From NCBI GenBank assembly GCA_037783545.1, contig JBBELK010000024.1, positions 2,294,001 through 2,358,000 on the forward strand: a stretch of 64,000 nucleotides of DNA, given 5' to 3'. Every line of letters begins with the position of its first letter. Positions within the stretch are counted from its first letter, which is position 1. Of this stretch, positions 27,201-41,700 are shown piece by piece. This DNA is from Henricia sp. BOLD:AAB3569. Lineage: Eukaryota > Echinodermata > Asteroidea > Spinulosida > Echinasteridae. A program made the position numbers and the translations under genes. Below the pieces are notes generated by a model. The model did no database searches and had not been told where the DNA came from. It saw only the letters and a list, made by a program, of their open reading frames with translations.

Positions 27201-30200
27201 TACCAGAGAACTCGGAGTAATAATAAATAAGACACACTACTTGTTACCAGTGAAAGCTATTGACCTTTATCACAGTGCATCCATTTTCGTCTTGTTCTCC
27301 ATAGTACATGTCGGGCATGACCAGTGCACCTGCACGATTGCCCAATAGCGTGTGTAATCCTCTGTTGTTGTTTTGAGAGAATCACTGCCCACCCTAGCAC
27401 ATTTTCTTAATCGCACTACTCGCGTGTCATTGCGATGAGCAATTTCAACACGGGGCCAAACTATTTTTGCTGCAAGCCTCGCTTTGGTTACGTTGATTTT
27501 AGTAGGAGAAAAGGGAAGATGGCCGCAATATGATTAAGGTCTATTGGTTTAAGCAATCTTTAGCGTAATCAACAAGCCACAGTACAGTGTAAAATTCACA
27601 ACAGCATGGTTAAGAAGACAAATCTGACCTGTCCGTCGAGTGACCGACATGGGAGAGCTCTTGGTCTGGTCCTGTCCGAGTCCAGCCAATGTACGGACCG
27701 TGATGACGTAATTAGTATCATCCTGAAGATTCTCGAGCGTTGCTGAGCGTAGACTGGCCCCTTGAGTGGACCTTCTTTCGAACGGTCCATTCTCCTCAGA
27801 CAGGTGAACTTCATAGCCACTGACGAGGCCAACAGCTTCCACCCAGAAGACCGTGATGGTAGATTGAGTGGCTTCAGCGACTTCCAGGTTTCTTGGTGGA
27901 GCAGCAACTACAAGAGCATCGTGAACAATAGGTTTTACTCTCGGCCCTTTCTAGGCTCAAATTTATGATGAATTTTTCAAAGGTGTTAAGAGGTGACCAA
28001 AAATCTAGCACAGAACAACTTCAAACTTACTGATACCAAATATTAAACTGTTAGCCCTGACAGATTCCTATGTGGCCAGACTCACTTTCAAATACAACAA
28101 AATACAGCAAATACCACACACACTAATTTGTTGATTTTGCCGCTCGTAAAATTTGTGGTCTTTGTTTTTAAATGGCAAAGCAAGCAAAGAAATATTGACC
28201 AACTGCAAGATTTTTTCAAAAGGTTCTGAACTGCAATGCAAAACAATTCTATGCCAAACAATTCAATGCCAAACAATTCAATGCCAAACAATTCAATGCT
28301 GAACAATGCATAGTTCCGAGATTGCCCAGTTAACCCCGCCCCTTAGATACTGTTGCTATGTGCTCACAAGCTATCGCAAAAAAATGGCGACACAACGTAC
28401 AAAGCAACGGGACTCGGCATGGAAAGCACAGATTCATTGGAGAAAACTCAAAGGTATTTATGTTTTAGGGTCGACAGTTACCGTAGCACACACTGAGCGA
28501 AGGGCTAGTAATGCAGGGATGACATAAATTCATAAAAATGCGCTTTCCTACCTTTGAACAACGAAACGGCCGACATTGAAACCAAAATTTACCCGGTCAC
28601 TGGCGCATACAAACTGTATGGGCAGAAAATCGCGTGATTGTGTGATGATTGCATCACTTTGACCTATGTGGGCGCCGTCTGCTAGCTCTGTTGTGATTGG
28701 TCGGCGGGTTCGGCTTGATTGACAGGTCGGAACTATGCATTCAATGCAGCACAACGCAACATAATAAAATCCAAGTCAATGCAATGCAATGCAATGCAAT
28801 ATTCATTGTACAATTCACATTGTGTGGCCACAGGCCAAATTGCATGTGACTTGCACAAACGGAACAAAATATGTAAACTATGAACGTTAAAATAAAATAA
28901 ATACACTGAGACAAATTAAAGGGATAAGCAGGTAAAAATCACTGAAGAAGGCAACCATTAAAAGGATACAAAGAAAAATGGAGTGCTGTGACAATATACT
29001 ACTGAAGAACAACAAAAAATGTATGATTAATTAAGTGGCCGTCCAAAGTTGTCAACATTTTACACAGAACTACAAAGAGTAGAAGGGGGAGGGAGGAGGG
29101 GGTTCAAAGGCATGGTACAACTTTACATGTATTGTAAAATATTGACATTTCACGGTAGTGACAAAAATTGTTGATAAGTAGTATTTCGTGGGGAGGGAGT
29201 GGGGTCTTGAAAAATACTACGCTCTGTAGAACTGTGAAAATTTTGACAACTTTAAACGCCCCTAACTGAGAAATATTTTGGTCAATTTACAGAGGAATAT
29301 ATATTGAATGAACTTACTTGTTCTGAAGGCCTTGCTTCTGCTCTCCAATCCCCCAATGTTAGATACTTCCACATAGAGGACGTAATTAGATCCTGGATCC
29401 AAATTACCGAATGTGTGCATCAAAACGCTGCCTATGGGTGCTGTCGTGATCTGGATTTGTGAACTACTGCCAGGGACACCAATGCTTAACGCGTAGCCAG
29501 AAGTTGACTGGTATTGTGTTTGACCCCATTCAAAGGTCACGGACTGCTCAGTGACAACCACAATAAGGATTTCAGCTGCATCAAAGTCATCTGTTAGGGA
29601 ATCATTAGATCAGGACACAAGTTGGTAGATGTATCACAAATTTAGGTGACTTAAAGGCAAAGGCTCGTCAGCAATGCGTGCGGGCCAAATTCGTGGCAAG
29701 GTCATGGAAAGGTGATGAGTTTAAAATGTAACACTGTACATAAGTGTTCGTCCCAGTTACGAGTGTATATTGAAAATTTGTACACAGGGTTTTTAGAAAG
29801 GCATGTCGTCACACTATTTGTAACCTTTTTTGGGCCTAAGTTATCTCTTCAGAACAACTGAAACATATTTCTTTTATTTTGAGACCAGAAAAATGTATTT
29901 ACTCGAAAATATGGTCTGTGTTGCCAAAATGGCCCCTTTACTGTGTAAAGACCCATGTGCATAATAACTCACCCGTTGTAACAGTAACAATAGTTGGTGC
30001 ACTCCTCTCCTCTGCAGTGCCCTGTCCAACAAACGTAACAATGCGGAATGTGTATTCCGTCTTTGGCTGCAATCCTGTGATAGTTGCCTGCAAGAAAAAG
30101 AAAATTAGTTAATCAATATTAAGTCACTTATAAGCTGCAAATATGGCGATAGACCATTATCACAGAGATTTTCTCCTATTAAAATCAACGTAACCAAAGC

Positions 30201-33200
30201 GAGGCTTGCAGGAAAAATAGTTTGGTACCATGTTGAAATTGTCCATCACAATGACACACGCTTGGCGCAATCAAGAAAAGGTGCAGCGCGGACGGTAGAT
30301 TACACGTGATATCACATGGTCGTGCAGACGCACTGATCATGCCCGACACGTACTATGGGGAACAAAACAAAGATGGACACACCTTGATAAAGGTCATTAA
30401 AGGGTACTTTTAAACATTTTTCCGGATTTCTGAGTTGCCTGATAACTCACCAATGGAGAGGCCAGATCAGTGACTACTACTGGAGGTTGGATGGTGTTTC
30501 TAGGCTCATAGCTCACAAGATAACCATCAGCAACAGTGGAAAATTGAGATGATTGCGGTGACACTGGGTCCCAGCTGAGCTGCACTGATTCTATGGTGCT
30601 GGTAAACATCACAGAACTGGCTTCGACTGGGTCGGGGACTGGTGGCAAATATTAGAAAAATAATGCTTACGGGTACATTTATTAAAGTCAGTTTTTCTAC
30701 GTCATTTCATGTATGTACAGGTACATGTACAGTTGAAGTCAGAAGTTTACATACATGTACACCACTACCATCATCACCCAAAATGGTAAGCAGGACTACC
30801 TGAACCATTGCAAGGTGTGCAAGCTATGCTTTAAGTTCTGCAAGCAGGCGAGGAATTCCACAAAATCACAACCTTAGTCTGTTACAAAAATGGTGACAAC
30901 CAGTTTTAACACAGTTGTATGTAAACTTTGGACTACAACTGTATGTCTATTCCAATTTATTAACTATTCTATTACATGAATACATGTTATGGTATTTGTG
31001 AAGTGTGGAAATAAATAAATGAAATGAAATGGGAAAATAATAAAATAAAGATGAAGTCCTTGATTGGTAAACTGTTAAAAACAGCGTTTTCAGACACATA
31101 GATGCAGTAACACTGCAGAAAACCTGAAAAATTCATGCATGGTTTTTTTTTGCATGAATGAATGGTAGAAAAGTTGTCTGCAGACAACTTTTTTAAAAAG
31201 CACCTTCAGTCACCAATTTCTCCCACAAAGGTACAAAATTACACAGGAAAAAATATAATGTCATGTTTTACTCCATTTTTTTGTCAACTCGTGAAGAAAA
31301 ATGTTGGCCAACTGCAAATAATTTATTGAGTCTTTAATCTTAATTAATGAGGAACAAAAAGTCAATAAATGAAATAAAATATGCAACAATACGTAAAAGT
31401 CATTGCCAAAAATTCCTTTTAGTAAAATAAATAATGACATTTTTAATTGCTCTATTTGGATTATTTTCTTAAATTCAAATTGAGAAATTTGGCTAAGTTG
31501 GCTGGTACCTATGAAACAAAATCCCACACAACAACCATGTTATGCATTTGTTTTTATTTATCTCCCCATTTTCAAAAAAGAAACGTTTATTGGGAAACAT
31601 GCCCCAAACCATTAAATTACTGAACCTAAATTGTTCTGTGAAAAACCAAATTAACAGGTTAGAAATAAAAGCAAAATCTTACGTGTATATTGTGTGAGAG
31701 TGGATGTCACAACAGGCGAAATTCCCTGTGTTCTCAGAGTTATCGTATAAGCAACACCAGGAGTCAAAGCAGAAATGGAAAAGCGGAGCTGAAGTGGAAT
31801 TAAGCTTCGGAATTCGCCCAACGGATCCGTAATTACAATGTTGTAACTTGTTGCTCCTGAGACTGGTATGAGCCCAAAGGAGATGCGATTAGTTGCTACT
31901 GCTGTAACATACAAGCTGGCTGCGGTTGCAGGCACTGGAAAATGAAGCAGAGACAATACACACAAAGAATCTTTGTAAGTTTCGTATCAGTCTAGTTTTC
32001 TCAGTTTATTTCGACTTCCATTTTATTCTAACAAACGAGAGTACTAAGGGGCCATCCAAAGAAGTAATGTAACAAAGACGGCAAGTTCAGGTTCTGTTCA
32101 GCAAAAGTTCGAACTTTTCCCCGAACTTCGGTTCAGTTCGTGTTTGGCAACCACTTCCAGATGTTTCCAAAAAAGCATGCTAAAAATCCTTAATAATTGT
32201 CAAATTTGTAGTTAGAGACGTACGTTTACTGCCATGGTTCCCATCCACAAGTACTGCTCAATTATGACAATATTTTCCAAATATCAACACAGCTACATTC
32301 CTCATGACATTTTACTTTCAAACATCCAAAAAATGCATTGAACTATGACTGTATTGCGCTAAAGTTGTATTGCAAATTGAAAATAAAATCCTCCCCGAGC
32401 CCACAGTAAAATGTTAAAACATGTGTTCAGGCACAGCGCTCGCATGGTCATTCTTTGCATAAATCTTAGAAGCACCTCCCCTCTCCCACCATAGCCTTCT
32501 TGTGTCCTCTGTACAATGGTCTTATTAATGTATTAAGAACAGATGGCTTCAAGGTATACATGTACCAAAATGTGGCAATAGGCTCCGCCCCACACATTTT
32601 CATCTATGCAAATTTGACTATGGGGTCTAACCATAGATGCCATGTTGTATCTTGCACAATAGACTAGTTGATAAAATCACACGAAAGTGCCTGCTTCCTC
32701 AACGAGAAAAGGCTTCTATTTATTTTGCAGAAAAAGTGATTATTCCGAACCACTGCCGAACTGAAGGAAATGCTCGGTTCGGTCCAGTTCGGTTCGGAAA
32801 TGCACTGTGCGACAAAATCTTGTTCAGTTTGTCCATTCGGTTACAGAACTAGTCTAAAGTTGTCAACAATTTCACAATTCTACAGAGCGTAGTATTTTTC
32901 AAGACCCCCTCCCTCCCCCGAAATACTACTTATCAACGTTTTTTGTAACTACCGTAAAATGTCAACATTTCACAGTGCATGTAAAGTCGAACGCGGCCCT
33001 CAACCCACGTCCCCCTTCCTACGCTGTTGGACGGCCCCTAAAGTGAAAACTTTACCCTTTATGTGTTACTAAGGTTACTGAGTCTAAACTAAAACCAGCG
33101 AGCTCTTTACTTGCACTTTAGCAATTTAGATGTTTCGGATTACCAACAGATGTTTCGACCAAGTTAACCTGGTACCAGACGTCACACTTTAGTCTATTGG

Positions 33201-36200
33201 GTATGTAAGGAAAACCAGAGCAAGTATAGACCGTATCCAATAGTCGCCATTTCGTGGGGCAGTTTCTCTGTTCCTTGACGACATGCATGGTTGCACATAT
33301 TGTGCTTCAATTGTTGAACTCATAGCTCATAGCTTAAAAGCCATGTATATGATCTGTTTTTAAGCGATTCTGCGAATAAAACCATTATAAATCGAGAGAA
33401 AGACATCAACAAACTCATCCGAAGAAATTTCAGCTTTGTTAAATGTACCACGTTTAAAAAAAATATGAAAATCTATATGCGTTTTCCTGGTCTTGGCGGG
33501 TTGTTTCAAATATTCGTTCTCAGTTGATCGGGTACTATGTGGCTTGCGTCATGCACTCTGTGGCGCACATCATATACTGCGTGGGCGCGCGATCCATAAA
33601 AATGCATCGCAGTGAAACGAAAACGCACACGCAGCGCCCATGCATTTTGGACAGCATAGATGCGAACCAAAAATAAGTAAATCCTTTGCAAACGATCTAA
33701 ATAATTTCATCTTTACGGATTATTTTCTGGTAAAATTATATCATTTTGAGCGAAAACCTTTCATTGGATAGTTGCTATTAATTCAATCTTTACTTTCAGA
33801 ACTTTTCCCCTGTAAACTCGTCGATTACTTTTTGGGGTCATTGTAAATGATACACTGGGCCTTTAACTGATAGAGCCTAGAGAGTTGGAGGTCTTGGGTT
33901 CGAATCCCATGTGTGATTCTAGCGTAGTGTAATTCTTACACCTTTCCGTTTCCCACCACACACTTTTCCTCTCCGACCTACAATCTATATTGATTATAGG
34001 TTCCAGTTATAATTTTTCATTTGACTTGTTTATAATATCACTTATTTTAGTTTCATGTATTTTTTTTCCTGGCTGAAAATATGGCACAGAAAGAACAAAA
34101 ATCAACTTACATGTTCTGAACGTCCTCGTTAACGACAAGACCTGACTCTCTCGAATCACATCTCCATACTGGCTGAACACAGTAACGATGACGTTATAGT
34201 TGGTATCGGGAATCAATCCACGAAGGACAAGCTCGCGAGGGTCATTACGTGAGATGGACATGGGACTTGGGGTGCGACCTCCATTGTTATTTTCACCGTT
34301 GTATTTTACGACAAAGCCGTCGTAATTACCAGCACTTGGTATGCCCCAAGCAAGTGAGATTGTGGTGGAGGTCTGCTCAGGTGAGTTAAACACAGTTGGC
34401 TCTGGATCTGAAGTAGAAAGGTCATATACAGCAAACTTAGGATGCGATGAAATAATCAAATATTCTAGATGCTTCAGAGTTTAGAGTTTAACGCCATGCC
34501 GGCATCATTGGCCATATTCATGGCGGGATTATGTTAATATATAAAACACTTGGTTTTAATTAAAGATAGTTAAATCATGTAAGTTGTGGAAAATATATGA
34601 TCTTGGAATCAGTTGTATAGATATTAAGTGATATATTTCAATAAGATTGAAGAAACATTGTATATAAGTATTACATGGATTCTGGGCAGTTTTCCAAGGG
34701 AATCCCCAGGAGGCCAGTTATGGAGGATCCCCCAGACACACGGTACCGTGTCTAAATGGTCCCGCAAGGCCGGCCATTTCCCTTGCAGTTTAAGGGCCCG
34801 GGCCCCGCCGGTATTTTTACAGGTCCGCTAACCTCCGGGTGATGAAGGGACATTGGCACCGAGTGTCTGGTCAATCCTCCACACCCCATCCCCCAGAACA
34901 AATAGGGGTCCCTGTTTTACCGTCCAGTGTGTAAAGCGAGTTTTATTTCAGGAAGATCAACCAAGAAGCAGGGTGATACCTTGTCTCGCCAAGGCGAGCA
35001 AACCTCAGGATGAGTCCCTAATTATAGTGTTGAATGGCTTCTTTTTCATAGAACTTCAATTCACAGCTTTCAGGCTGAATTGCATGACGTTTCTTCCACC
35101 TAAACATTGACAACCAGCAGACTTTGACTCATCGAGGTTTGATCATATAGTTCATTTCACCTTTCAAAATGCAAACCCGTTTAATAAAATGTTTTCATAC
35201 GTATTGAGCTCGTGCCAATGACGTCATTTTGGGAGTAAAACAATGCCGCGTCGTTGTGGAAGCAATGTGCGTGCGCGTTGTGTGTGTCCATAGCGCGCGT
35301 AACGCGCAATGCTAAGGCTCCCATTGGTGAACTAAACCGCGTTACGCCCACCAGAGACACACACAACGCGCACGCACATTGCTTCCACAATGACTCAGCA
35401 CTATTTGACTCCCAAAATGGCATATTCGCACGTGTTCGAAAGGGGTCAATACTACTCGCAATAGGTTAGGGATATTGTGGGTGTACGCGGATATTTTATT
35501 GAGGGTATGCATTCTGCCTGAATGATTTTGTATATGATTAGACAATTGTATAGACACTCCTTGTCACATGAATACATGTAGGTGAAAACCAGTCATTTGA
35601 AGAAAAAAAACCAAAATTGAACCACACCAATATCCCTAACTTATTGTGAGCAGTAAAATGAACACTGTGTTCATGTTCTTACATGTAACAGCTTGAGTTG
35701 AGTCTGACAGCACAACCATATTATCTGCAGTGACTGTGTAGAGCTCCAGTGTGTACTGTAGGCCTGGGGTGAGTGCGGTTAAAATTGCTTGTTGCACGTC
35801 GGTCCTTGAAAACGGCAAAGGTGACTGCCGGTCGCCATTCGTTGGAGAGTACGTCAGTCGGTAACCGTTAAATTCACCAATTTCTGATGTCCATTGAACG
35901 TTGATTGTTGTAGTGGAGAATGTTTGGACAGTAAGACGTGCCGCTCCTGAAAATATGATTTGAGAACCAAGATTTGCATTATTATCTGAGCTAAATTGGT
36001 TTCACATAAACGAAAAGGAAAGCTTGAGTAGAACACAAAAGATGTGTAAATTTAACCACTTAATTTTGCGATGGGGAACTGCATATATGCAGTTTTAAAG
36101 GCACATGAGGCTCGCCAAATTCATGCCACGAAATACGCAGCTCCATAAGGCGCGAGGTCAAAATAGAAACGGTATGTATACCAGGAAACGGTACATAAAC

Positions 36201-38738
36201 GATACACCGTTGCACGGTTTTGAGTGAGCAAGCAAACGGTACAGCTGGTCTGGCCAAGCGGTAGATAATTGGCAGTGTTCAACCCACCCGTGTTCTTTGA
36301 ACAAACGGTTTTCTGCCCACAGACAAATGGTTCCAAGAGGTATTAACTCGAACCGTTTACCGGTATACAAACCGTTTGTATTTTGACCTCGCGCCTAACA
36401 AAGGCATGGAGCTACGTGGCACAAATTTGGCGCGTACGCATTGCTGACGAGCATGTGCCTTTAAGTGCGAGTGTTTCTTGGGGGCTGTTTCAGAATTAGC
36501 CCATGGGTCAGTACTACCAGGGCAGAGCTGGTCTCTCAACTTGGCCTGGGCTCAAGTCAGTATTTGGTTTTTCACCTCTGACTTGACTCTAGAGAAAATG
36601 ACTTGGGAAATAAAATTGATTTATGACTTGGAATAAAAACTATTTGTAAATTCTCCAGCCCCATAGACATATATAACCACAACTGCAATTGCAGTCTCCC
36701 GCTCCAGGGGAATAAAATGGAAAATGGTTAGCCATTGCAAAGGGGTTAACGTGTGACAAATTGAATGTGCTATTTCAAAAATAGCACATTATGACTTATT
36801 CTGTTTATTGAAATTATCTGAAAAGTTCCCTTTTGACAGATGTGATTGAGATACAAGGCAGCTATAAAACTAAAGCATCCTTGTATTAGGCAACAAAAAA
36901 TGTTCTGTCTCTGGTCAGCGCGCGCGTCGATTTCAAGCATGCGCGTCAATCCTTTTGTACAAATCTGTGTGCGACGGAGGAAAAAAAAAAAAAACCTGTC
37001 GCCGCATCAATTCCGGATTTTCGGTCTGACCAGAGACAAAATACTTTGTGCATTCTAATGAAGTATGCAACTGTCATTACAACAAAAATAATATTTCTAG
37101 AATCTCAATCAATTTCACTAAAATTACCCCAAATTTTGCTGAATGAAACGATGCTAAAGAGATCAGTCATGATAAATCACTTTAGATATTGCATTTTGTT
37201 ATCAATGTGGTTTTCAGCAAGACCATTTTACAGTTCTCCACCACAATAACTTACTTGTTGTAAATGTTGTCCGCAGTTCTGCACTGAATACAGAGTCTGC
37301 TTGTTCTCCCACTGCGCTCTTCAATACCACGGTGTGTAGCGTTTCGGGCGTTAACCCTTCCAGAGTGACTGAATTGAGTCTAGAGCCCACAGGGGTCAGG
37401 ACCTGCATCGTTGACCCTTCAGGAGTGTAGATGATTCTGTATGTATCTACATTGCCCTGGGCAGGGAACCAGGACAGAATAGCACTGGTAGACGCTACAC
37501 TGGTTACCCTCAGATTGGCTGGACCAAGGGGTCCTGCAAACAAATTGAATTATATTTGATTTTTATAATAAACTTAGAAAGGAAATAGGCAGAAATGGAA
37601 CAAACCATATTGTTATTTTGTTTCTACCAAACTCAACAAGCCCAAATTAATGCTCGCACCCACAATATACTTTAATATTTTTGTATCAAAACACAGAACT
37701 CCAATAAAGGCTAGAACCAAAATGAAGCCAGGATGCACATAACTGCGCCTTCTCATTAGCATAGTATTGGGCACCATTTGCATAATTTTGGGCACCTCAT
37801 TTGCAAGGTTTTGGGCACTTCGCATTGAATTACACGTAAAACCTTGCCCATGCGCACGTTCTCAATCAATGTTTGTGATGATCGCGCATGTTGTGTTCCA
37901 ACACAAAACATGCTACACGTGCACGCGTACCAAAACTGACCCAAACTGGTTACGGTGATGTGCTATTCAATAACACAGTATCGTTTCTTATATAGCTTTT
38001 AATGGAAATCTGTGTCTATAACTCATCTAATACCCCAGTCACAATTAGCTTGCGATGGGTTTGCGAGTAGTTTGCAACGGATTTCTAGGCATTTTCGGCC
38101 GGGGCCCCACGGGACTCCTTGCGGCTGCCGGGTCATTTTTGGGCATCGGGCGGGCATCAAGTTACTTTTAACTCGGACTTAAAACCTGGTGCGGCGTTTT
38201 GCATCGCAAACTGATCGCCAATAAATCGGTCGATGCCTGGCCGATGTCCGGCAGGGCATCGCACACATCGGGCGGGCTCCGGGCCAAATTTTTGACAATC
38301 CAGACAATCCATATATCGGCCAGGGGTTGTGCTTACGTGTGTACTGTGGTTTAAACACCGATGTGTTTGTGGCTCCAATCAGACCAACTTGAAACTTATA
38401 GAGCGTGCCCGCATTTAGTCCTTCAAACAAGGCTGTGGTTGGTTGACCTGAGGTTGAAGAAATTAGGACAAGCAACAAAGAGGATTAGTGTATGTAGATG
38501 TGTGCGATCAAGACAAAGTTATACAGTATTATACTGTGGGTAGCCATTGTTAGTCTATGAAAACATTCAAATAAGTTAATCATTTTTCTCATGAATGGGG
38601 GCAATTCAGACGAAATAATTTCACACTACCATTACCATCTTGATAACAAGTAAGCTTAAAGATAATTCCAAAAAAAATGTTGAGGGTCGTTACCAAACAA
38701 GTAGACTACCTTTAAGTGAATACATGGGAGTTGGCAGA

Positions 38739-38771
<33 letters not shown>

Positions 38772-41700
38772 TTATATCGTGCCTTACATTAAAAACAATC
38801 ACAAACCGCTGAACGTGAAAATTTAAATGACTATAAATTAGTTAAAATTTTAAAATTACAAATTAAAATACCGACATATTACATCCAAAATTAAGAATTT
38901 CACACCAAAAAAATAAAGCTTGGCAATACGTACCTCTGGATACAGAGGTGCTGCGAATGAAGATATTAGACCCTGTGTTAATTGTGACTACATAGACTGT
39001 AACACCCGTTAGATCTGTAGGACCCAAAGGACCCCATACTACCCCGATGGACGAGGTCGTCACCTCAGTAACCTCAATGGACAAGACTGGAAGGGCTCCT
39101 GTAGCAACGGAAAAAGAGACAAGAAACTCAGCTATTGTTACAATGTTTTCACCTAAAGCCGGCCGTACACCTTGCGTTCCGACTCCATTGCGATTGCACA
39201 GACACGCCAAATTTCGAGCATGCCTGAAATTCTGCGATTGTGTTGCGACGGACTAGTGCACAAAATCGTTACCACATTGCCATCGGAACGCATCGCAAAA
39301 TCCGTACACCTGGTGATGCGACTGCACAACATGCGCTATCGTGATCGGATTACGGACGAAACGCAAGGTGTACGGCTAGGCTTAACAATGAACATTAAGG
39401 AAAATAAGGTGTGAAATTTTAAATGTCATTTGAAGTAATGTAAAGTGCATTGAGACTGTTTGTAAAATGCGCTATACAAGAATTGAACATTATTATTATT
39501 ATTATTATTGAAGAACCATTACATCACAAAAACTAGAAACATTTAATCAGACTTTCTATCGGTATAGCATTACAAAAAATGTAAGAATAAAACCCAAAAT
39601 AAGAATCAAAATGCCCTAATTAAATGAAACTTTAATGATTATAGATTATAGGAAGATACAAAACAGGCTGCCTGCTTGCTGTCCAATGTTGGTGTCCCCC
39701 GTTAAATTTTACATCTTGGTTTTGTAAATTCAAGAAACATTCTTTAAATACTTTCCATCTCAAAGAGTGAGTACATTAAGTACAATTGATACAAAATGGT
39801 TTAAAAGCCATTTTAATGATTTTTGTATGAAAAATAACACATATCAGGTGTAAAGGGGGACACTAAATGTCACACTTTTGGACCCCTAATTTATAGAAAG
39901 ACCCTCATGTCTTTTACCTTTTACTAAGGCCATCCAAATTTTCGGTTGTGTCTCGAAATTAAACACTGGCCTATGAAAAGTTATTCAACTGTCTACCTAC
40001 CATAGACTTGTGTGTAATTTAAATACATGGTTATTTGTTTTGTGTAACCATGCTTGCATGATGGATTTTAAGCCATCGCACATCATTTTTTTTTTTAGCC
40101 ATTAGAGTAACCCGTACTTACTGTAAATAAACAGACATGTAGTAACATTCCCCTGTGAAAGTGTCAGCCTCATTGGTCATTTCGTATTCAAGAAAAAAGT
40201 GAAAATTATAAACTATTTTTAACCGGCAATCGGTGGGAAACAAAAAACTCTAATTCTCGTCTCATGAGACGAAAAAATTGACTAATTTCTCAAATACTAT
40301 AGCACTTTAGACCAAACCATTTCAGGGGAAGTTTTCTACCGTCATCATGTTTATATTGTGTAAGTTAAGTGTAAATCTGTGAACATTTCTGATTTTCGAG
40401 ATTCTCAATAGTGAGCAGGGGCTTTAGGCCCAAGTCAAAAAAGCATTTTCGCATTAATCCATTGTTATTCAGTTTGATTTTTACTTCTTTATTGAGAATT
40501 TGTAAGACACTGAAATGTTTGTTTTATGTTACCTGTCATTTGAAGAACACTACTTGGTTCACTTGCTGTCTCGGTGTTGGTATCCCGTCCACTTAATGTC
40601 CTAACGGTGACATTATACCTCTGTTCAACAGCCAATCCAGTAACTACGTACATGTTGACGTCTGCGGGTACTTTAGCTACCTCGGTAACGGTACCGTCAG
40701 GCGAGCGGTAAGATATGACAAATCCGTCGTATTCGCCTAGTGCGTTGGCTGCTGCCCATGTCACGGGGATGCTAGTGGCAGTTGGGGAAAGGTCGTTGGT
40801 GTTTATGACATCTATGTATAGGACAACGTCAGGGTCTATAGAGAAGAAATATAAATGCAGTCAAACTTATTAAAAATCTTAATTAGGTGCGCAGGATTCA
40901 AATTGGCTGTTCAACAGCGGCCGAGTGGTTAAGACGTCTGCATAGTTTGAAGGAGGTCGTGGGTTCAAATCCAACCTGAGCACGCTCAGTGTCTTGGAAA
41001 AGCAGTGAGTATACAGTGCTTATAAAGTCATGTCAAAGAAAGGGCACAAACAAACCCTAAATTTTCTTGGAATTTAAACCCAAATTAAAATGCACCTTTC
41101 TACAGACCTTCACCACGGCGTGGCCATCTTCCTGTTTCCCCTATTAAAATCAACATAACCAAAGCAAAGCTTGCAGGAAAAATAGTTTGGCCCTGTGTTC
41201 AAATTGTGTGCATCACAATGACACATGCGTAGCGCGATCAAGAAAACGCGAAGCGCGGACAGCGATTCTCTCAAAACAACAATGGTAGATTACACGCACT
41301 ATGAGGTACTATGACGTACTATGAGGAACAAGACAAAGATGGATGCAGCGTGATAAAGGTTAAATGTGTCTGTCCTTCTTCAAGAAAGCTAATGATCTTA
41401 CCAGTGCGAGCTTGGATGGTGCCATCCTCAAACGGCATAGCCAATGTCTGTACTGTGACTGTGTACAGGGTACCGGGCAACAGAGAAGTAGCAGTGCCTT
41501 CAGTGTTGATGTTGTTGTTGTTGAAGCTGTTGAACAAACCATTGACAAGGATCTGATACAAGGTGTTGGCTGGATTGGTTGTCGCTCCCCATAGGAGATC
41601 CAGTGATGTAGTGGTTCGATCTTGGACCAGGATTTCCAAAGGCATGAGTGATTCTGGGGAATAATCAAATGTTATTATTTTCTCAAAATGTCTCATGAAG

